Positions 1 to 11,561 of a stretch of DNA of 60,457 nt are shown here, one piece after another; the stretch's first letter is position 1, and every line of letters starts with the position of its first letter. Made by a program: the position numbers and the translations under genes. Source of the stretch: Nemertoderma westbladi (Eukaryota; Xenacoelomorpha; Nemertodermatida; Nemertodermatidae); the NCBI GenBank assembly GCA_032718475.1, contig JAUCBJ010005397.1, forward strand, positions 1-60,457. Reading direction: 5' to 3'. A model generated the notes under the pieces. That model saw only the letters and a program-made list of their open reading frames with translations. It ran no database searches and was not told the origin of the DNA.

Positions 1-436
1 CCGCTTTTCGTTCTGCTTCCGCCACTGCTGCCGCTTTTGCCGCTGCCGCTGCCGCTTTTGCCTCTGCCGCTGCCGCTTTTGCCTCTGCCGCTGCCGCTTT
101 TCTTTCTGCCTCTGCCACTGCTGCTATCTTTCTGTCTTCTATACGTTTTTTCCTTACTTGTTCTTCCTTTTCTCTAGCGATGCGGAGTTGTTCATCGAAT
201 TTAGCTTGGTTCGCCGCTAACCTATCCACATCAATCGCATCTAACACAAGTTTGGCTCCTTCGCTATTAGGGCTAAGTCCCTCTAGCCTTCTCCTCAACT
301 CTTCATCTCCTAAAAAACGTTGATAGTCTGACAGATAGATGTCAATGGCATCCCTCTTATGCGGTTTCTCTGCTGTCACTTCGCTCTCGGTTGTATCTAG
401 TAGACTGTCTGACAGATTCTGCTTTGCGTCAGACAT
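1..436 (-). CDS. Element C ORF1, N-terminal part (coiled coil, cut by window edge)
   Basis: An open frame runs from an ATG at 436-434 to the window edge, 145 codons without a stop. It begins MSDAKQNLSDSLLDTT, matching the start of ORF1 in element B (34502) at all but one residue and resembling the MSDKQ start in element A (23784), so the start is well supported. After about 90 residues it becomes an Ala/Glu/Lys-rich heptad-like stretch built from tandem GCGGCAGCGGCAGAGGCAAAA-like units, as expected for a long coiled coil. In elements A and B the corresponding region precedes gag-type sequence, so this is probably the N-terminus of a gag-like polyprotein. I know no function for this N-terminal domain. 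Confidence 0.7.
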   Translation of the reverse strand, partial: MSDAKQNLSDSLLDTTESEVTAEKPHKRDAIDIYLSDYQRFLGDEELRRRLEGLSPNSEGAKLVLDAIDVDRLAANQAKFDEQLRIAREKEEQVRKKRIEDRKIAAVAEAERKAAAAEAKAAAAEAKAAAAAAKAAAVAEAERKA

Positions 437-2656
437 GCTTATGTGTACAGTTGAATGTCTACTGCTGTATTACAGTCTGAGCAAGTCTAGTAACTCAGTA
501 TTAACTGCTAGCCTAGTAATTAATTACCGGTACTGCTACTCAGTGTAGCGTGATATATATAATATATTAGAATACCGGTATGCTTATAGTATATATAACT
601 ATTATTACAGACTAGGTTTATCACAGAATACCGGTATAATTTTAGCACAAATATATATAAAAATATAATAGGCCTATCGGAATACCGGTATACAGCTTAC
701 AGTTTGTAGTATATATAATTCTGAAATAGAATTAATTACACGTACCGGTATAATTTCAGCCTAGATTTATAGAAATAAAGATAATAGGCCTATCGTAAAT
801 ACCGGTATATCAATTATTTTAAAATAACTGAATTTCTGAACTTTAGGGTTACTTGGTTACTTTAACTTACTTTATTACCGTTATTTAAGCAGTAATCCAA
901 CTGATATTGAGACCTAATGGTTGTATGGTAGGCCTACTATTTATAAATCGTTAGATTTGATTTATAATATATATATACCCGTTTTAATGGGTTTTGTCTA
1001 TGTTTGAAATAAATGTTATTATTTCTGGGGAGTAATCACTACACAAAGCGGTGCGCTTTCAGTGAAGTGTTACGTATAGGACACTAAAACAAATAATTCT
1101 AATTTACCTAAGTTACTTAATACTACAAATTACGTACAATTCGGGTTGAGATTACAATCTCTAAATAAACACAAAAATTTACAAAACACAAATACGAATT
1201 TTTAGGGTATTTTTACAAGAAGTCTACAAACACCAGCCTAACAAAGGGTTAGAAAACCGGTTATTACAACGGACAGGGTACTACGGTATTTGAAATAATA
1301 AGTAGTAGTAAATACACTGCGTTGTCTAGATAGGAAAATACCACCGCCTGACGACCTATAGCCGTATCGCTATAGGTTCTACGTTATGTATCACGGAGTG
1401 TTCCTACCTAGAAGTTAATAGAGCTAATCGAATGTGCCTATCAACCACTTTACAACACAGATATAGTGTCTACAATAATTACTTCGGAAAGTACTGTACA
1501 CTAAACCCTAAATTAGGTACGAGTACTTGTATAACAGATAATCAGTAGTTAAATATACTTGAACAGCTAAAAGAACCACGGCATCTGCTGGAGTGACCGA
1601 TGCACAAAATCACCAGTCTTTACCTACGCCGAGCAGCCCGTGTAGTACCGGGGTTAATTTAACTATAGCGGTATGTATAACAAACACAATTACTGTAGGA
1701 ACAAACTTGGGGAATGAATGTTGCGGATAATCGCATAAACTCTGAATAATAAATATTACGCTACGCGTACAAACCACTCAAACAAAATACAGACCGAACA
1801 CTGACAGACTACTATCAAGCCTAAACAAACTACGGTATATGCAGACTCCGAAATGATTAGGGAGTATGCGCTCTAACCCAGTAGTGCGACTTATTCTTTA
1901 GTTGGGGGTTTACCTTACAGCGTTCGCTGCCCCTACTGCCTAACCGTACTTAATCGGACAGATGATCTACACACACGGCAATCCGTTCAGACCTAATAAC
2001 AGCCAGACAACTATCCAGCCTACAAATTATCTAAGTAAAATTATACGCTACCCGTACAGACTTACACAAACAAAGTACAGACTAAACGATGGCAGACTAC
2101 TCTCAAGCCTAAATAAACTACAGGACATGCAGACTCCGAAATGATTAGGGAGTATGCGCTCTAACCCAGTAGTGCGACTTATTCTTTAGTTGGGGGTTTA
2201 CCTTACAGCGTTCGCTGCCCCTACTGCCTAATCGTACTTAATCGGACAGGTGATCTACACACACTGCAATTCGTTCGGACTTAACAGCAATCAGACAACA
2301 GCTCAGCCTACAAATCGTCTGTACAATCTGATCAGGCTTACACGCCTTCTGTTCAATACTGGCCTACAAATAAATAAAACTTGACAGAAATAAGTAAAAT
2401 CTCAATAAAAAATCAGGGCGGCCGTTCCCTGATTAAGTACTAAGACCTACCGGTATACAACAATCAAATCGAATAATACTAGTGTACTTATACGGAAGTA
2501 CCGGTTAGGACAGCTAGGCCTACGGAATACAGAAGTACCGGTTCTAGCGGTTGGGCCTACTGACTACTGACCTACAGATGTACCGGTTCAGGTTTACCGG
2601 TTGACCGGTACTTTCAACTTTATTGCTTACTGCAACAAAGAAGCTATATCCTTTAA
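437..2656 (-). other. Element C leader (5' untranslated region) with tandem repeats
   Basis: Non-coding stretch between the LTR and the ORF1 start. It contains a roughly 288-bp tandem duplication (the same block recurs around 1855 and 2143) and AT-rich units with ACCGGTAT and AGGCCTAT near 560-830. Both repeat types are also present in the leader of element B (32400-32900 and 33960-34300). No TGG-starting primer binding site is visible next to the LTR; the first bases inside the element (minus strand) are TTAAAGGATATAGC. Confidence 0.7.
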
Positions 2657-3856
2657 TGTTCGCGCTTTCAGACCTTTGGCAGTTTAACCCGCCAAATTAA
2701 GATGTCTTCTAGATATTAAATCGCTTTTTAGCCTATGACAAGTATTTGATTCACTACACTAGTCGAAACCAATCTGTGCGCGACCATTCACCCGCTGGAT
2801 ATTCCCGGGAGATTGGGTTCGACGGTTTAATTTTGTTGCTATGTAAGCCTAATGTATTATTCGACTGACAGTATTATATAATCTCTGACAATATTATTCA
2901 CCTTCGGGAATATTAACAGTTCCTTTAGGACGTGGCGCTTTATCTATAGAAACAGAGTTATGACTTAAACTACTCACAACGATATGGCTTAATTATAATT
3001 CACATATATGGCGCATTCTTTAGGAATTGCTTCTTTAACAGACTCGCTCATACGCAATGCTGCACAATACTGCACACTAATCTGCCAATCTTCACTGATT
3101 TTAATCACATATAAAAGGAACACAGACTGACTCATGTAGGGTCTACCAAATAACATTAGATTCACTTCAAACCACTTTAACATAAGTCACAATCGTTATT
3201 GGTAACCTTTCTCTCTTACCTTCGGTATATCAAGAATATTGGGTTTTTGGGGTTATTTCTCGTTATTCCAAATATAATAATTCATCAACCATATTATGAA
3301 GAACTGACAGTAAATAGCAGTATAACAATATAAAAGTATGCACAGTGTTACACAGTATGCAGTGTATGCAGTACCGCAGTATGCAGTGATTACGAAATTG
3401 CAGTTAAAGGATATATGTCCTTATAATTAAACCTACTAGTGTTGAGCTAAAAAGCAGAAAGCACAAAACACTAAAAAGCCGTTCTTTCGTGGCTTTGAAA
3501 AACTCGTGACTACTGCTCTGTACGAGGATACCAACTCCCTTATTCCACAAAGCTCCCGTTCAACACAGAGAAAGAGCAGTGAGATAGGAAATTTTCAGTT
3601 CAGCAGCTCTGTGATAGGTCAAAATCAAGGCTAACTCAAATTCTATTGGGAGATACAAAAACAAGGCTATGACGCAACCTCCCTAGGCTTGTTGGCCGAT
3701 TAAACAGAGCCCAGATGCCTGCGTACAGCAAATCAGCCAATAAGCTGGTAACTTGCACTATTTTTAGCTGTAGATCACTTTGAGAGTATTCTTAGCGACT
3801 GGGGGGGAACTGGCCAACAAGGCAAACGAATCAGTTATCCCACAAAAGCTTTTACA
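2657..3856 (-). repeat. 5' LTR of element C (1,200 bp)
   Basis: It is bounded by TGT...ACA in inverted form: in plus orientation it starts TGTTCGCGC and ends AAAAGCTTTTACA. It matches the reverse complement of the element B LTRs (30900-32071, 48556-49727) and the solo LTR at 7254-8397 over their length, with more divergence than between the two B LTRs. Confidence 0.85.
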
Positions 3857-4150
3857 CAAAGCCAGCTGGTTTATAGGAATATAATAAACACAGTACTCGT
3901 TTTCATTATAAGCCTCGTTGCGTTCGTCCTGTTTTGTATTTAAATATATTTCTTAAACGCAGGCTAGGACGATCTTTATAATAATAATAACTAGGGATGC
4001 GATCAATATGTGAAGCCAGGTGGTTTATATAATAATTTAGTCAACGCAGTACTCGTCTTCATTATATGCCTCGTTGCGCTCGTCGCTTGTCCTGTTTTGT
4101 CATAAAATATTTTTCCTAAACGCAGACTGACGATCTTTATACAGTATAAC
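3857..4150. repeat. Two tandem units of a ~155-bp dispersed repeat
   Basis: Two diverged units share CAGTACTCGT, TTCATTATA, GCCTCGTTG, CTGTTTTG and AACGCAG blocks (starting near 3891 and 4046). Related units occur at 5400-5690, around 10160-10300, and inverted at 51040-51180. I cannot assign a transposon class; no coding potential is seen. Confidence 0.6.
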
Positions 4151-4919
4151 TATGCGAAGTTTCGAAACTGTGCGAGTAACTGTTGATACATCTATGTGGA
4201 GATGTGTGATATGTGGAGATGTGTGATACAACGCCAACGCATCGTATGCCGATGTAGTAATATGGGTATTGAAATAATATTAAATCAATGTACACTCTTA
4301 AAGCTGCAGCGAAAAAATGTAGCTAATTTCCTAGGTTACATATAAAATAATAATATTATTTTTAAGAACATTAATTTTACTACTTTGCAAAAATTCAATT
4401 AAAAAATAACCAGACATATATATACATTGTGGAATAAACTATTTCAGAAGCCTACAACAGCCATGCCATGGATAGTATTTATGTTATTATATCTGTCATT
4501 TACCTGAGATAGCAATACAACATTTATAGTAGAGTCAATAGGAATTGGAATACAGGAAGGATGTTGGGATGTTGGATTTAAAGAATGGTGTCTGGGCTGG
4601 AATAGCAATACTGGTTGCCTAATACTATTCCTCTCTGGTTAGTCTTAGCAACAACTCCCAGCCAGCTAGCTCCACACCAGCAGAGACTTGACCAATAATG
4701 GGAAGGATTAAATTTGTACTCAATAATTGTGCCGTTTAATTACGTTTAGATCAATTAAAGACACATTTATTAAAGCAAATCACTTGAACTAATTAAAAAC
4801 TATAATAGAATTGCGTATGTGGATTACATCTATATAATTTTTAAGTATAATTATTTAAATCATATAACTGTAAAACAATTAATTTCCTTTCAAAGGCAGG
4901 TTGAAAATGGTGTTTTTAC
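4151..4919. other. AT-rich interval, no recognised gene
   Basis: It contains a short direct repeat of ATATGTGGAGATGTGTGAT near 4190-4230 and otherwise AT-rich sequence. No ORF of credible length or recognisable domain. Confidence 0.6.
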
Positions 4920-5853
4920 CGTAATCAACGTAATTAACTGCTATTATCTTAGCTTCTCGAAGGCCACACGGAAATTCAACTTGGAAAATTTCTAAACTTT
5001 TGCCAAACAACATGTGTACCAAGTTTGGATAGATTTCATCGAAGATTGGCCGAGTTATTAACGTTTAAAATTGAACAAGAACGACAGAAGAACGACACGT
5101 TCGTGGGGCCTTCGCGCAGCACGAGGCCCAGTTATGAGATACAAATTAAAATTGAGCGACTGTATCACAAAATCAGTATTTGAGAAATTTAACCACACCG
5201 CCAATCAATCACAGAAAGGGGGACAGTACGTGTTCAGCCCTTTTAATCTGCCCCCCCCCCCCCCCCCCCTTCCCACCAACCAATACATAACCGCGACATC
5301 TACCACCCACGGGCTGACGAGGCGGAAGGGTAGCACAAACTTATTTCCAATCGCACATTCAATATGCGAAGCCATGTGGTTTATAGGAATATAATAAACG
5401 CAGTACTCGTCTTCATTATAAGCCTCGTTGAGTTCGTCCTGTTTTGTATTTAAATATATTTCTTAAACGCAGGCTGACGATATTTATAATAATAATAACA
5501 AGGGATGCGTTCAATATGTGAAGCCAGGTGGTTTATATAATAATAATAGTCAACGCAGTACTCGTCTTCATTATAAGTCTCGTTGTGCTCGTCCTGTTTT
5601 GTATTTAAATATCTTTCCTAAACGAAGACTGACGATCTTTATAATGCGTTCAATAGGCGAAGCCAGGTATGGTTTTGGTTTATAGGAATATAGTCTATGG
5701 AGCACTCATTCCTCATGAGCCCGAGTTATAGTGTGGCAATGTAGATGCAGTAGTTGCACCCGACCAGCCGGGAAACTCGGAGCAATAGGCCTACTCCTTG
5801 TACAATGCGTGTCAATTTCAACACCGCCGGGCACTGGGTGATGGCAGAGTGAG
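4920..5853. repeat. Dispersed repeat, copy 1 (unclassified)
   Basis: It aligns with 9647-10446, including the block TCAACTTGGAAAATTTCTAA, a palindrome-like core GGGGCCTTCGCGCAGCACGA, a poly-C tract at about 5251-5269, and tandem 155-bp units at its end. The 107-codon open frame at 5071-5394 exists also in copy 2 (105 codons), but the poly-C tract makes its length arbitrary and I do not regard it as a gene. An inverted relative lies at 51040-51415. Confidence 0.7.
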
Positions 5854-6474
5854 ATTAAAAAACCGGATTATTTCATCCTTGGTTACGGTTAGTCCAGTTC
5901 AGCAGTTTGCCCGTAGCGGCAGCGATACCGAAAGTCGAGCTCAACAGACAGAGGCTGCCTTGGTGGTGAGTTGTTTGATTTCAATTCCAACACTTTTCTG
6001 GGCAGCTGGGTAGACTCTGGTAGTGGGTACCTGATCTTAGAATGCCGGTCAGCTGGTTAGTCCGCATAACTTCCATTGTTGCAGTTGCCGAGTCAATGGA
6101 TGGTTGGTAGGGGTAGGCCTATTGCTATTGTTGTATTGGCAGATTGGTATGTACATCTACATCTGATTATACCAGTTGCCGTTGCCGTCGGTCGTACCAA
6201 TACATAGTCTTTAATTAATATATTTAACCGTTAACAAGAGTAGAAACCGCAAACGAAGAAATTCATTTTCTGCCGTAGTTCAGTACCGGTACCGTACCGG
6301 TAGTTCTGTAGTTGGCAGTTGCTACCAGTCCGGTTCTACAGTCTGACACTGACAGTAGTAGGGCGGTACGGCGCCAACGGACCCTCTAATCTAATTCAGG
6401 ACCGCAGTCCAGCACTCCGCCGGATTCCGCACTGCAGTGCATAGCATGGCAGCATGGCTAATTAGGGCCTACAG
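5854..6474. other. Intergenic sequence, no recognised gene
   Basis: It is rich in ACCGGT and in short tandem words such as CAGTACCGGTACCGTACCGG near 6280-6300. The sequence around 6285-6470 loosely resembles 9190-9410. No credible coding frame. Confidence 0.6.
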
Positions 6475-6482
6475 AATTAGGC
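6475..6482. repeat. Target-site duplication AATTAGGC (left)
   Basis: Identical to 9169-9176, directly outside the inverted termini of the element at 6483-9168. Eight-base duplications are typical of hAT transposons. Confidence 0.85.
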
Positions 6483-6643
6483 CACAAGTCCCTAAAAGGT
6501 GCCACCCTGCTCCATAGCGCGGGAAATTCAAATGATTGAAAGACATGTAATTTGTACTGGAAAGGGTGGCAGATCAGATCTGCCACCTATATTTTGGCGG
6601 TAAATTCAAATCTGTTTTAACATTGAATATATGAATAGAGTAA
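6483..6643 (+). repeat. Left terminal inverted repeat of the hAT-like element
   Basis: It is complementary to 9005-9168 with few mismatches and a 4-bp length difference near the inner end (ATGAATAGAG against ATGAATGAATAGAG). Confidence 0.85.
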
Positions 6644-6732
6644 GACTAATGTACGGTAATTCATTGAATCAGAATCAATTATTTCTTATCGGTTTAACTC
6701 ACTCATCCGTTATTGTTGTTGTTTTATCTATT

Positions 6733-7070
6733 CTGGGACTTCCAGCAGCACGTGAATAAATAAACCAGCACGTTAACTAATCTGGGGCTTCGAGCAGCAC
6801 GTGACCAACTAAGCTGACTGGTTAACTAGTCTGGGACTTCGAGCACCACGTGAACAACTAAGCTGACTGGTTAACTAGTCTGGGGGTTCGAGCACCACGT
6901 GAACAACTAAGCTGACTGGTTAACTAGTCCGGGACTTCGAGCAGCACGTGAACAACTAAGCTGACTGGTTAACTAGTCTGGGGGTTCGAGCAGCACGTGA
7001 ACAACTAAGCTGACTGGTTAAGTTAACTAAACTTGGACTTCGAGCAGCACGAGACCCAGTGAATTGATAT
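6733..7070. repeat. 49-bp tandem repeat array with E-box (CACGTG)
   Basis: About six to seven units of 49 bp, each with CTTCGAGCA, CACGTG and AACTAAGCTGACTGGTTAACT. The units are close to identical in the middle and decay at both ends. It lies inside the hAT-like element. Confidence 0.85.
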
Positions 7071-7248
7071 ATTTTTGGCGGTTAAATGCTAATTACAGAA
7101 TTATAATATATTAATTACCATTACAAACTGTACACAGTGTGTGCTGCAGTATGTACGTGGGTACGTACTATAAGGTCAAGGAGCTAGAGCAGTAGACTTC
7201 ATACTGTAAATTTCTTACTATAATGGGGTAGTAGCTACTGCTACTGCA

Positions 7249-7253
7249 TGTGC
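7249..7253. repeat. Target-site duplication TGTGC (left of solo LTR)
   Basis: Identical to 8398-8402 directly outside the other end of the solo LTR. Confidence 0.85.
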
Positions 7254-8397
7254 TGTTTGCGCTTTTAAGACCTTTGACAGTTTAACCTGCCAAATTAGGA
7301 TGTCTTTTAGATGATATATATTCTTTAGCTTATGACGAGTATTTGATACACTACATTAGCCGAAGCCAGTCTATGCGCAATCATTCACCCGTTGGATATA
7401 CCCGGGAGACTGAGTTCGGAGCTTAATGATTGATGGTGTAAGCCTACTGTATTATTCGACTGATCGTAATATATAATCTCTGACAAATATTATTCACTTT
7501 CGGGAAATATTAACAGTTCCTTTAGGACGTGGCGCTCTAAATATGTAAACAGAGTTATGACTTAAACTAGACACAACGAAAAGGCTATAGATTTACGTAT
7601 ATGGCACATTCTTTAGGAGATGCTTTGTTATCAATTACAATCATACACAATGCTGCACAATACTGCACACTAATCTGCCGACCTTCACTAAATTTGGTCA
7701 CGTATAAAGAGAGCAACATACAATTTATGTCGGGCATATGAAATAGCATTAGATTCACTTCAAACCACTTAACATAGGTCGCAATCGTTTATCTGTAACC
7801 GGTCTCTCTAACCTTTAGTATATCAAGAAGGTGGGGTATCTGACTATTGATCAGTATTCCGATATAATATTTCATCAACCAATATAATGAATAACCGACA
7901 GTAAAAGCAGTAAAGTTAAGGTATGATTCGGTTTGTTGAGTAAGTAAGTAGATAACAGATATACGTTCTATAATTAAGCCTACTAATGTAAAGCTAAAGA
8001 ATGCGGATATACGGAGGTGCCAAAAGCCGATGTTCTTAGGCTCTGGGCAAAAACATAACACTGAACTACTGAGTTTCTGTATCCAACTCCAACACAGAGT
8101 CAAAAAACGCTCTGATTGGTCAACCGAACAACGAGAGAACAAAGAAACAAAGAAATGTCGACGTGGCAATATCAGCTGTTAGCCGTCGTCATGGTAGCGA
8201 CACTGTTTTCAAGAGTATCTAGCTTATCGCGTCACGAGATTGCGGATTATGTCCTCTAAAGTACAAATACAGAAGAAATGACTTTTATGTCCTCTAAAAC
8301 ACCAGTACAGTAAGGACACGGCCTTTTTATGCCTGGTAAACCAACTACAGAGTACTTTAAGGGAAAATAACCGGTTAATTACGCAAAAGCTTTTACA
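7254..8397 (-). mobile_element. Solo LTR of the element B/C family (1,144 bp)
   Basis: In plus orientation it starts TGTTTGCGC and ends AAAAGCTTTTACA, the same termini as the element C LTR, and it aligns with the B/C LTRs throughout. Perfect 5-bp duplications TGTGC flank it (7249-7253, 8398-8402), so it is a complete insertion reduced to one LTR by recombination. It interrupts the hAT-like element and is therefore younger than it. The 126-codon minus frame at 7789-8169 is within the LTR and I do not call it a gene. Confidence 0.9.
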
Positions 8398-9004
8398 TGT
8401 GCAGTAGGCCTACAGACATTTTATCTTATTTAGGTCCACTAAGAAATATTGCGTAGTGTAATTCATAAGAAATATATACAGCTGTACAGCAGAGAATTGA
8501 TAGTAAAATATATCGCAGGTAGGCCTACTGTAATAACAATAGGCGTATAATGCCTCTGCCTATACTGCTATATTTTGTCTATGACATATAATATGATAAA
8601 ATATTATTATGAATGAACATTCTTATTCTTAGTAACTCGTGACAAAATACAATGCGCTTCAGAAACTGTAATCCTAAATGCGGAACTTAAACCGAAACAG
8701 GGAATAGTCTGATAGTAGAATGTGGACTTTGTAGTGACACATTTGGCAGTCAGTGCGATATAATTTCTCATGTACAAGCAAATCACGGTATTGCATGTTC
8801 AGTACAAACGGTAATTCGGTTATTCAACAATTAACAAACGGTTATTCAACATCCATTTTTAGTTATTAGCGTGACGGTAATACAAATTACGCAAAGTGAA
8901 CCTATACTACATTCACAATTTTCTATTCATTCACTAAATATAACAAAAATTGAACGTTCATTTAATCCATGGTACGTTCAGTGAACTATATTTGCTACCT
9001 GGGT

Positions 9005-9168
9005 TACTCTATTCATTCATATATTCAATGTTAAAACAGATTTGAATTTACCGCCAAAATATAGGTGGCAGATCTGATCTGCCACCCTTTCCAGTACAAA
9101 TTGCATGTCTTTCAATAATTTGAATTTCCCGCGCTATGGAGCAGGGTGGCACCTTTTAGGGACTTGTG
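9005..9168 (-). repeat. Right terminal inverted repeat of the hAT-like element
   Basis: Inverted partner of 6483-6643; followed by the duplication AATTAGGC at 9169-9176. Confidence 0.85.
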
Positions 9169-9184
9169 AATTAGGCCTGTCCTG

Positions 9185-9646
9185 TCAGCCTGTAGGCTAC
9201 CAGTATACGTGATCTATAATCACTGCACAGGTACCGCGGTACCAGTCAGCCAGTACCGTAAAACACCGAATACAGTATGGTATTGCAGTATTGCTGTATT
9301 GTCTAATTGCAGGATTCCTAATTCAGGGATTGACATTGAGTATAGTACCGCTACAGGCAGACAGGCCACAATTGTATTACTGCAGTACTGTAATTTCGTA
9401 ATTTGCTAGAAACCCAGCTGATTTAGTCTCCTAGCAACCTGCTGATGTCAAGCGTTATAATTTTGGATAAATAATTTATTATAACTGTAAGACAGTTACA
9501 CTGGTGCTGCACGAAGGCCCCAAGCAAATTCAACTTGGAAAATTTCTAAACTTTTGACAGACTATTTGTGTACCAAGTTTGGTTACATTTCATCGAGGAT
9601 TGATCGAGTTATTAACGTTCAAATTTGAACACCGCAAAAAAATACC
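9185..9646. repeat. Dispersed repeat, also present inverted near 49890-50300
   Basis: The reverse complement aligns in blocks with 49890-50300: AACTGT...CAGTTATAATAAAT, AAATCAGCTGGGTTTCT, ATTGCAGGATTC, TTCAGGGATTGA. The part at 9510-9640 is also a diverged direct copy of 9690-9810 (TTCAACTTGGAAAATTTCTA). Class unknown. Confidence 0.6.
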
Positions 9647-10446
9647 GTAATCAACTTAATTAACTAATTAACTGCTATTATCTTAGCTTCTCGAAGGCCA
9701 CACGGAAATTCAACTTGGAAAATTTCTAAACTTTTGCCAAACAACATGTGTACCAAGTTTGGATAGATTTCATCGAAGATTGGCCGAGTTATTAACGTTT
9801 AAAATTGAACAAGAACGACAGAACGACACGTTCGTGGGGCCTTCGCGCAGCACGAGGCCCAGTTATGAGATACAAATTAAAATTGAGCGACTGTATCACA
9901 AAATCAGTATTTGAGAAATTTAACCACACCGCCAATCAATCAAAGAAAGGGGGACAGTACGTGTCCAGCCCTTTTAATCTGCCCCCCCCCCCCCCCCTTC
10001 CCACCAACCAATACATATCCGCGACATCTACCACCCACGGGCTGACGGGGCGGAAGGGTAGCACAAACTTATTTCCAATCGCACATTCAATATGCGAAGC
10101 CATGTGGTTTATAGGAATATAATAAACGCGACGAACTCGAAAAGGACGAACTCAACGAGGCTTATAATGAAGACGAGTTCTTCATTATAAGCCTCGTTGA
10201 GTTCGTCCTGTTTTGTATTTAAAAATCTTTCCTAAACGAAGACTGACGATCTTTATAATGCGTTCAATAGGCGAAGCCAGGTATGGTTTTGGTTTGTAGG
10301 AATATAGTCTACGCAGCATTCATTCCTCATGAGCCCGAGTTATAGTGTGGCAATGTAGATGCAGTAGTTGCACCCGACCAGCCGGAAACTCGGAGCAATA
10401 GGCCTACTGCTTGTACAATGCCGGGCACTGGGTGATGGCAGAGTGA
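9647..10446. repeat. Dispersed repeat, copy 2 (unclassified)
   Basis: It aligns with 4920-5853, with internal differences: shorter poly-C tract (about 9983-9997), deletion of some 155-bp units, and a short inverted duplication near 10130-10200 (GACGAACTC.../...GAGTTCGTC). Confidence 0.7.
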
Positions 10447-11299
10447 ACACCGCAAAAAAAGCGACAGAACGACAGGTTGATTAATGGTACCCCTACGCTA
10501 AGGCTCACTCACTTCGTGGCTCGCCCCACAGACACACCGATTGAGTTAGTGGTACCTGTATGCTAAGCTCGCTTACTTTCGTCGCTCGCCCCACAGGGAT
10601 TTAGGACAATTAATATATCGTTTTAATTACTTTAATCTTTCCTTTTGGTGGATTTTGCAAATTCAATTGGACTTAAATACTTACTTAATTACGAAATATC
10701 GCCTCTATCCTTTCAATTCTACTGTTATTTTCCGAGTTTATTTTTTGCATGGTCTCGTTTATGACTATTTTCTAGTTTTGCTTCTAATTTCAGTGCTATT
10801 TCGTTGGCGGGATTTTTAAACATTTGCAGCACTTATAATCTGTTGTTCTGTTGTGTACTTAAATTAAAGCCTGACGACGGTCTACCAAAAAGTGTCCGAA
10901 ATATAGCAAAACCTATTTTTCTCCCCATACATTGTTCCGTTTAAACACTTACGAAAATAAAATCAACCATGGATGTTAGACCTTTTAAATCTCTATGGTT
11001 AGTATAATAATAAATCTTCTAGAATACTATGAATAATAATTATAACTAAACCTACAAGACAGGGTAGATTATCGCCAACTGAACAAATAGTGGCGCAGAT
11101 TGACAGCAATTGAAATAAGTGATCTCCAGCAAAATTTGGTCGCAAAAAATTACAGAATCACTAGAGGGAGCCTCGCGGCTCCGCAGCCCATTAGAACAGG
11201 CCATACAGTAATGTTGATAGTTAACGTCTGTTTACAGTGTCAATTAAAATGCACATCGCACACATCTCCAACCAGCAACCGGACACTATATACTACTAC
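10447..11299. other. Intergenic, AT-rich; short repeat at 10480-10600
   Basis: Two similar blocks ending TCGCCCCACAG lie at 10480-10545 and 10553-10600, and the first occurs inverted at 49808-49890. The rest is AT-rich. The 80-codon frame at 11100-11342 shows no recognisable feature. Confidence 0.6.
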
Positions 11300-11561
11300 T
11301 CGGCATGCTGCATTGCAGCTGCATTATATATATATTACATAAATTAAGAGTGCTGTGTTGACTTGACGACAAAATTGCTCCGCCACAACTCCCTATCACC
11401 CATGCATTTGTCCTTGACCAGTGTCCTTTAAGATGCGTCTCAAGAAAGTCATGGGCTGTCCACCTTGCTTATTCGCTTATTCGCTCCATGAGGGCGCCAA
11501 AGCGCAAGATTATGCACTGGCTGATCCTCACGGCGAAAGCAATGTCCTGCAAAGCGGAAGC
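11300..11561 (-). pseudogene. LINE (non-LTR retrotransposon) 3' end, interrupted by element A
   Basis: The minus strand encodes the C-terminal motif RFAGHCFRRED and a following LALWRPHG segment typical of the end of endonuclease/reverse-transcriptase LINE proteins, then a 3' tail shared with 60345-60457 and 52440-52540. The fragment continues on the other side of element A at 26547-27060; the GAAGC duplication shows that A inserted here. Frame-disrupted and not functional. Confidence 0.75.
11557..11561. repeat. Target-site duplication GAAGC (left of element A)
   Basis: Repeated at 26547-26551. Removing element A and one copy restores a continuous LINE reading frame across the site, which confirms the insertion. 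One base could be counted either to the element or to the duplication (4 or 5 bp). Confidence 0.85.

Larger units (their letters stand above)
1..3856 (-). mobile_element. Element C: BEL/Pao-like LTR retrotransposon, 5' part only
   Basis: This is the 5' end of an element of the same family as element B (30900-49727), in the opposite orientation. Reading the minus strand, it has an LTR (3856 to 2657), a leader of about 2.2 kb and the start of ORF1, which runs off the window edge. The LTR and leader align along their length with the reverse complement of 30900-34500. Only one end lies in the window, so no target duplication can be checked; the 5 bp outside the LTR are CAAAG (3857-3861). The BEL/Pao assignment comes from element B, which retains RNase H and integrase; nothing in this fragment alone would give it. 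Confidence 0.8.
6483..9168. mobile_element. hAT-like non-autonomous TIR element (2,686 bp) with nested solo LTR
   Basis: The outer ends read CACAAGTCCCTAAAAGG and its complement CCTTTTAGGGACTTGTG, and they continue as about 160-bp inverted repeats (6483-6643 and 9005-9168). A perfect 8-bp duplication AATTAGGC flanks it. Each arm contains an internal palindrome GGTGGCAGATC/GATCTGCCACC. The interior holds a 49-bp tandem array and a solo LTR (1,144 bp) that inserted later; without that LTR the element is about 1.5 kb. No transposase frame is present. The hAT label rests on the 8-bp duplication and the CA...TG ends; P-type elements also make 8-bp duplications. Confidence 0.8.

Noticed and set aside
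5071-5394. Conserved 105-107 codon frame in two repeat copies (also 9805-10122)
   Set aside because: It starts without an ATG, passes through a poly-C tract of varying length and belongs to a dispersed non-coding repeat.
6733-7070. CRISPR-like array
   Set aside because: The units are contiguous 49-bp tandem repeats without unique spacers, in a eukaryotic transposon.
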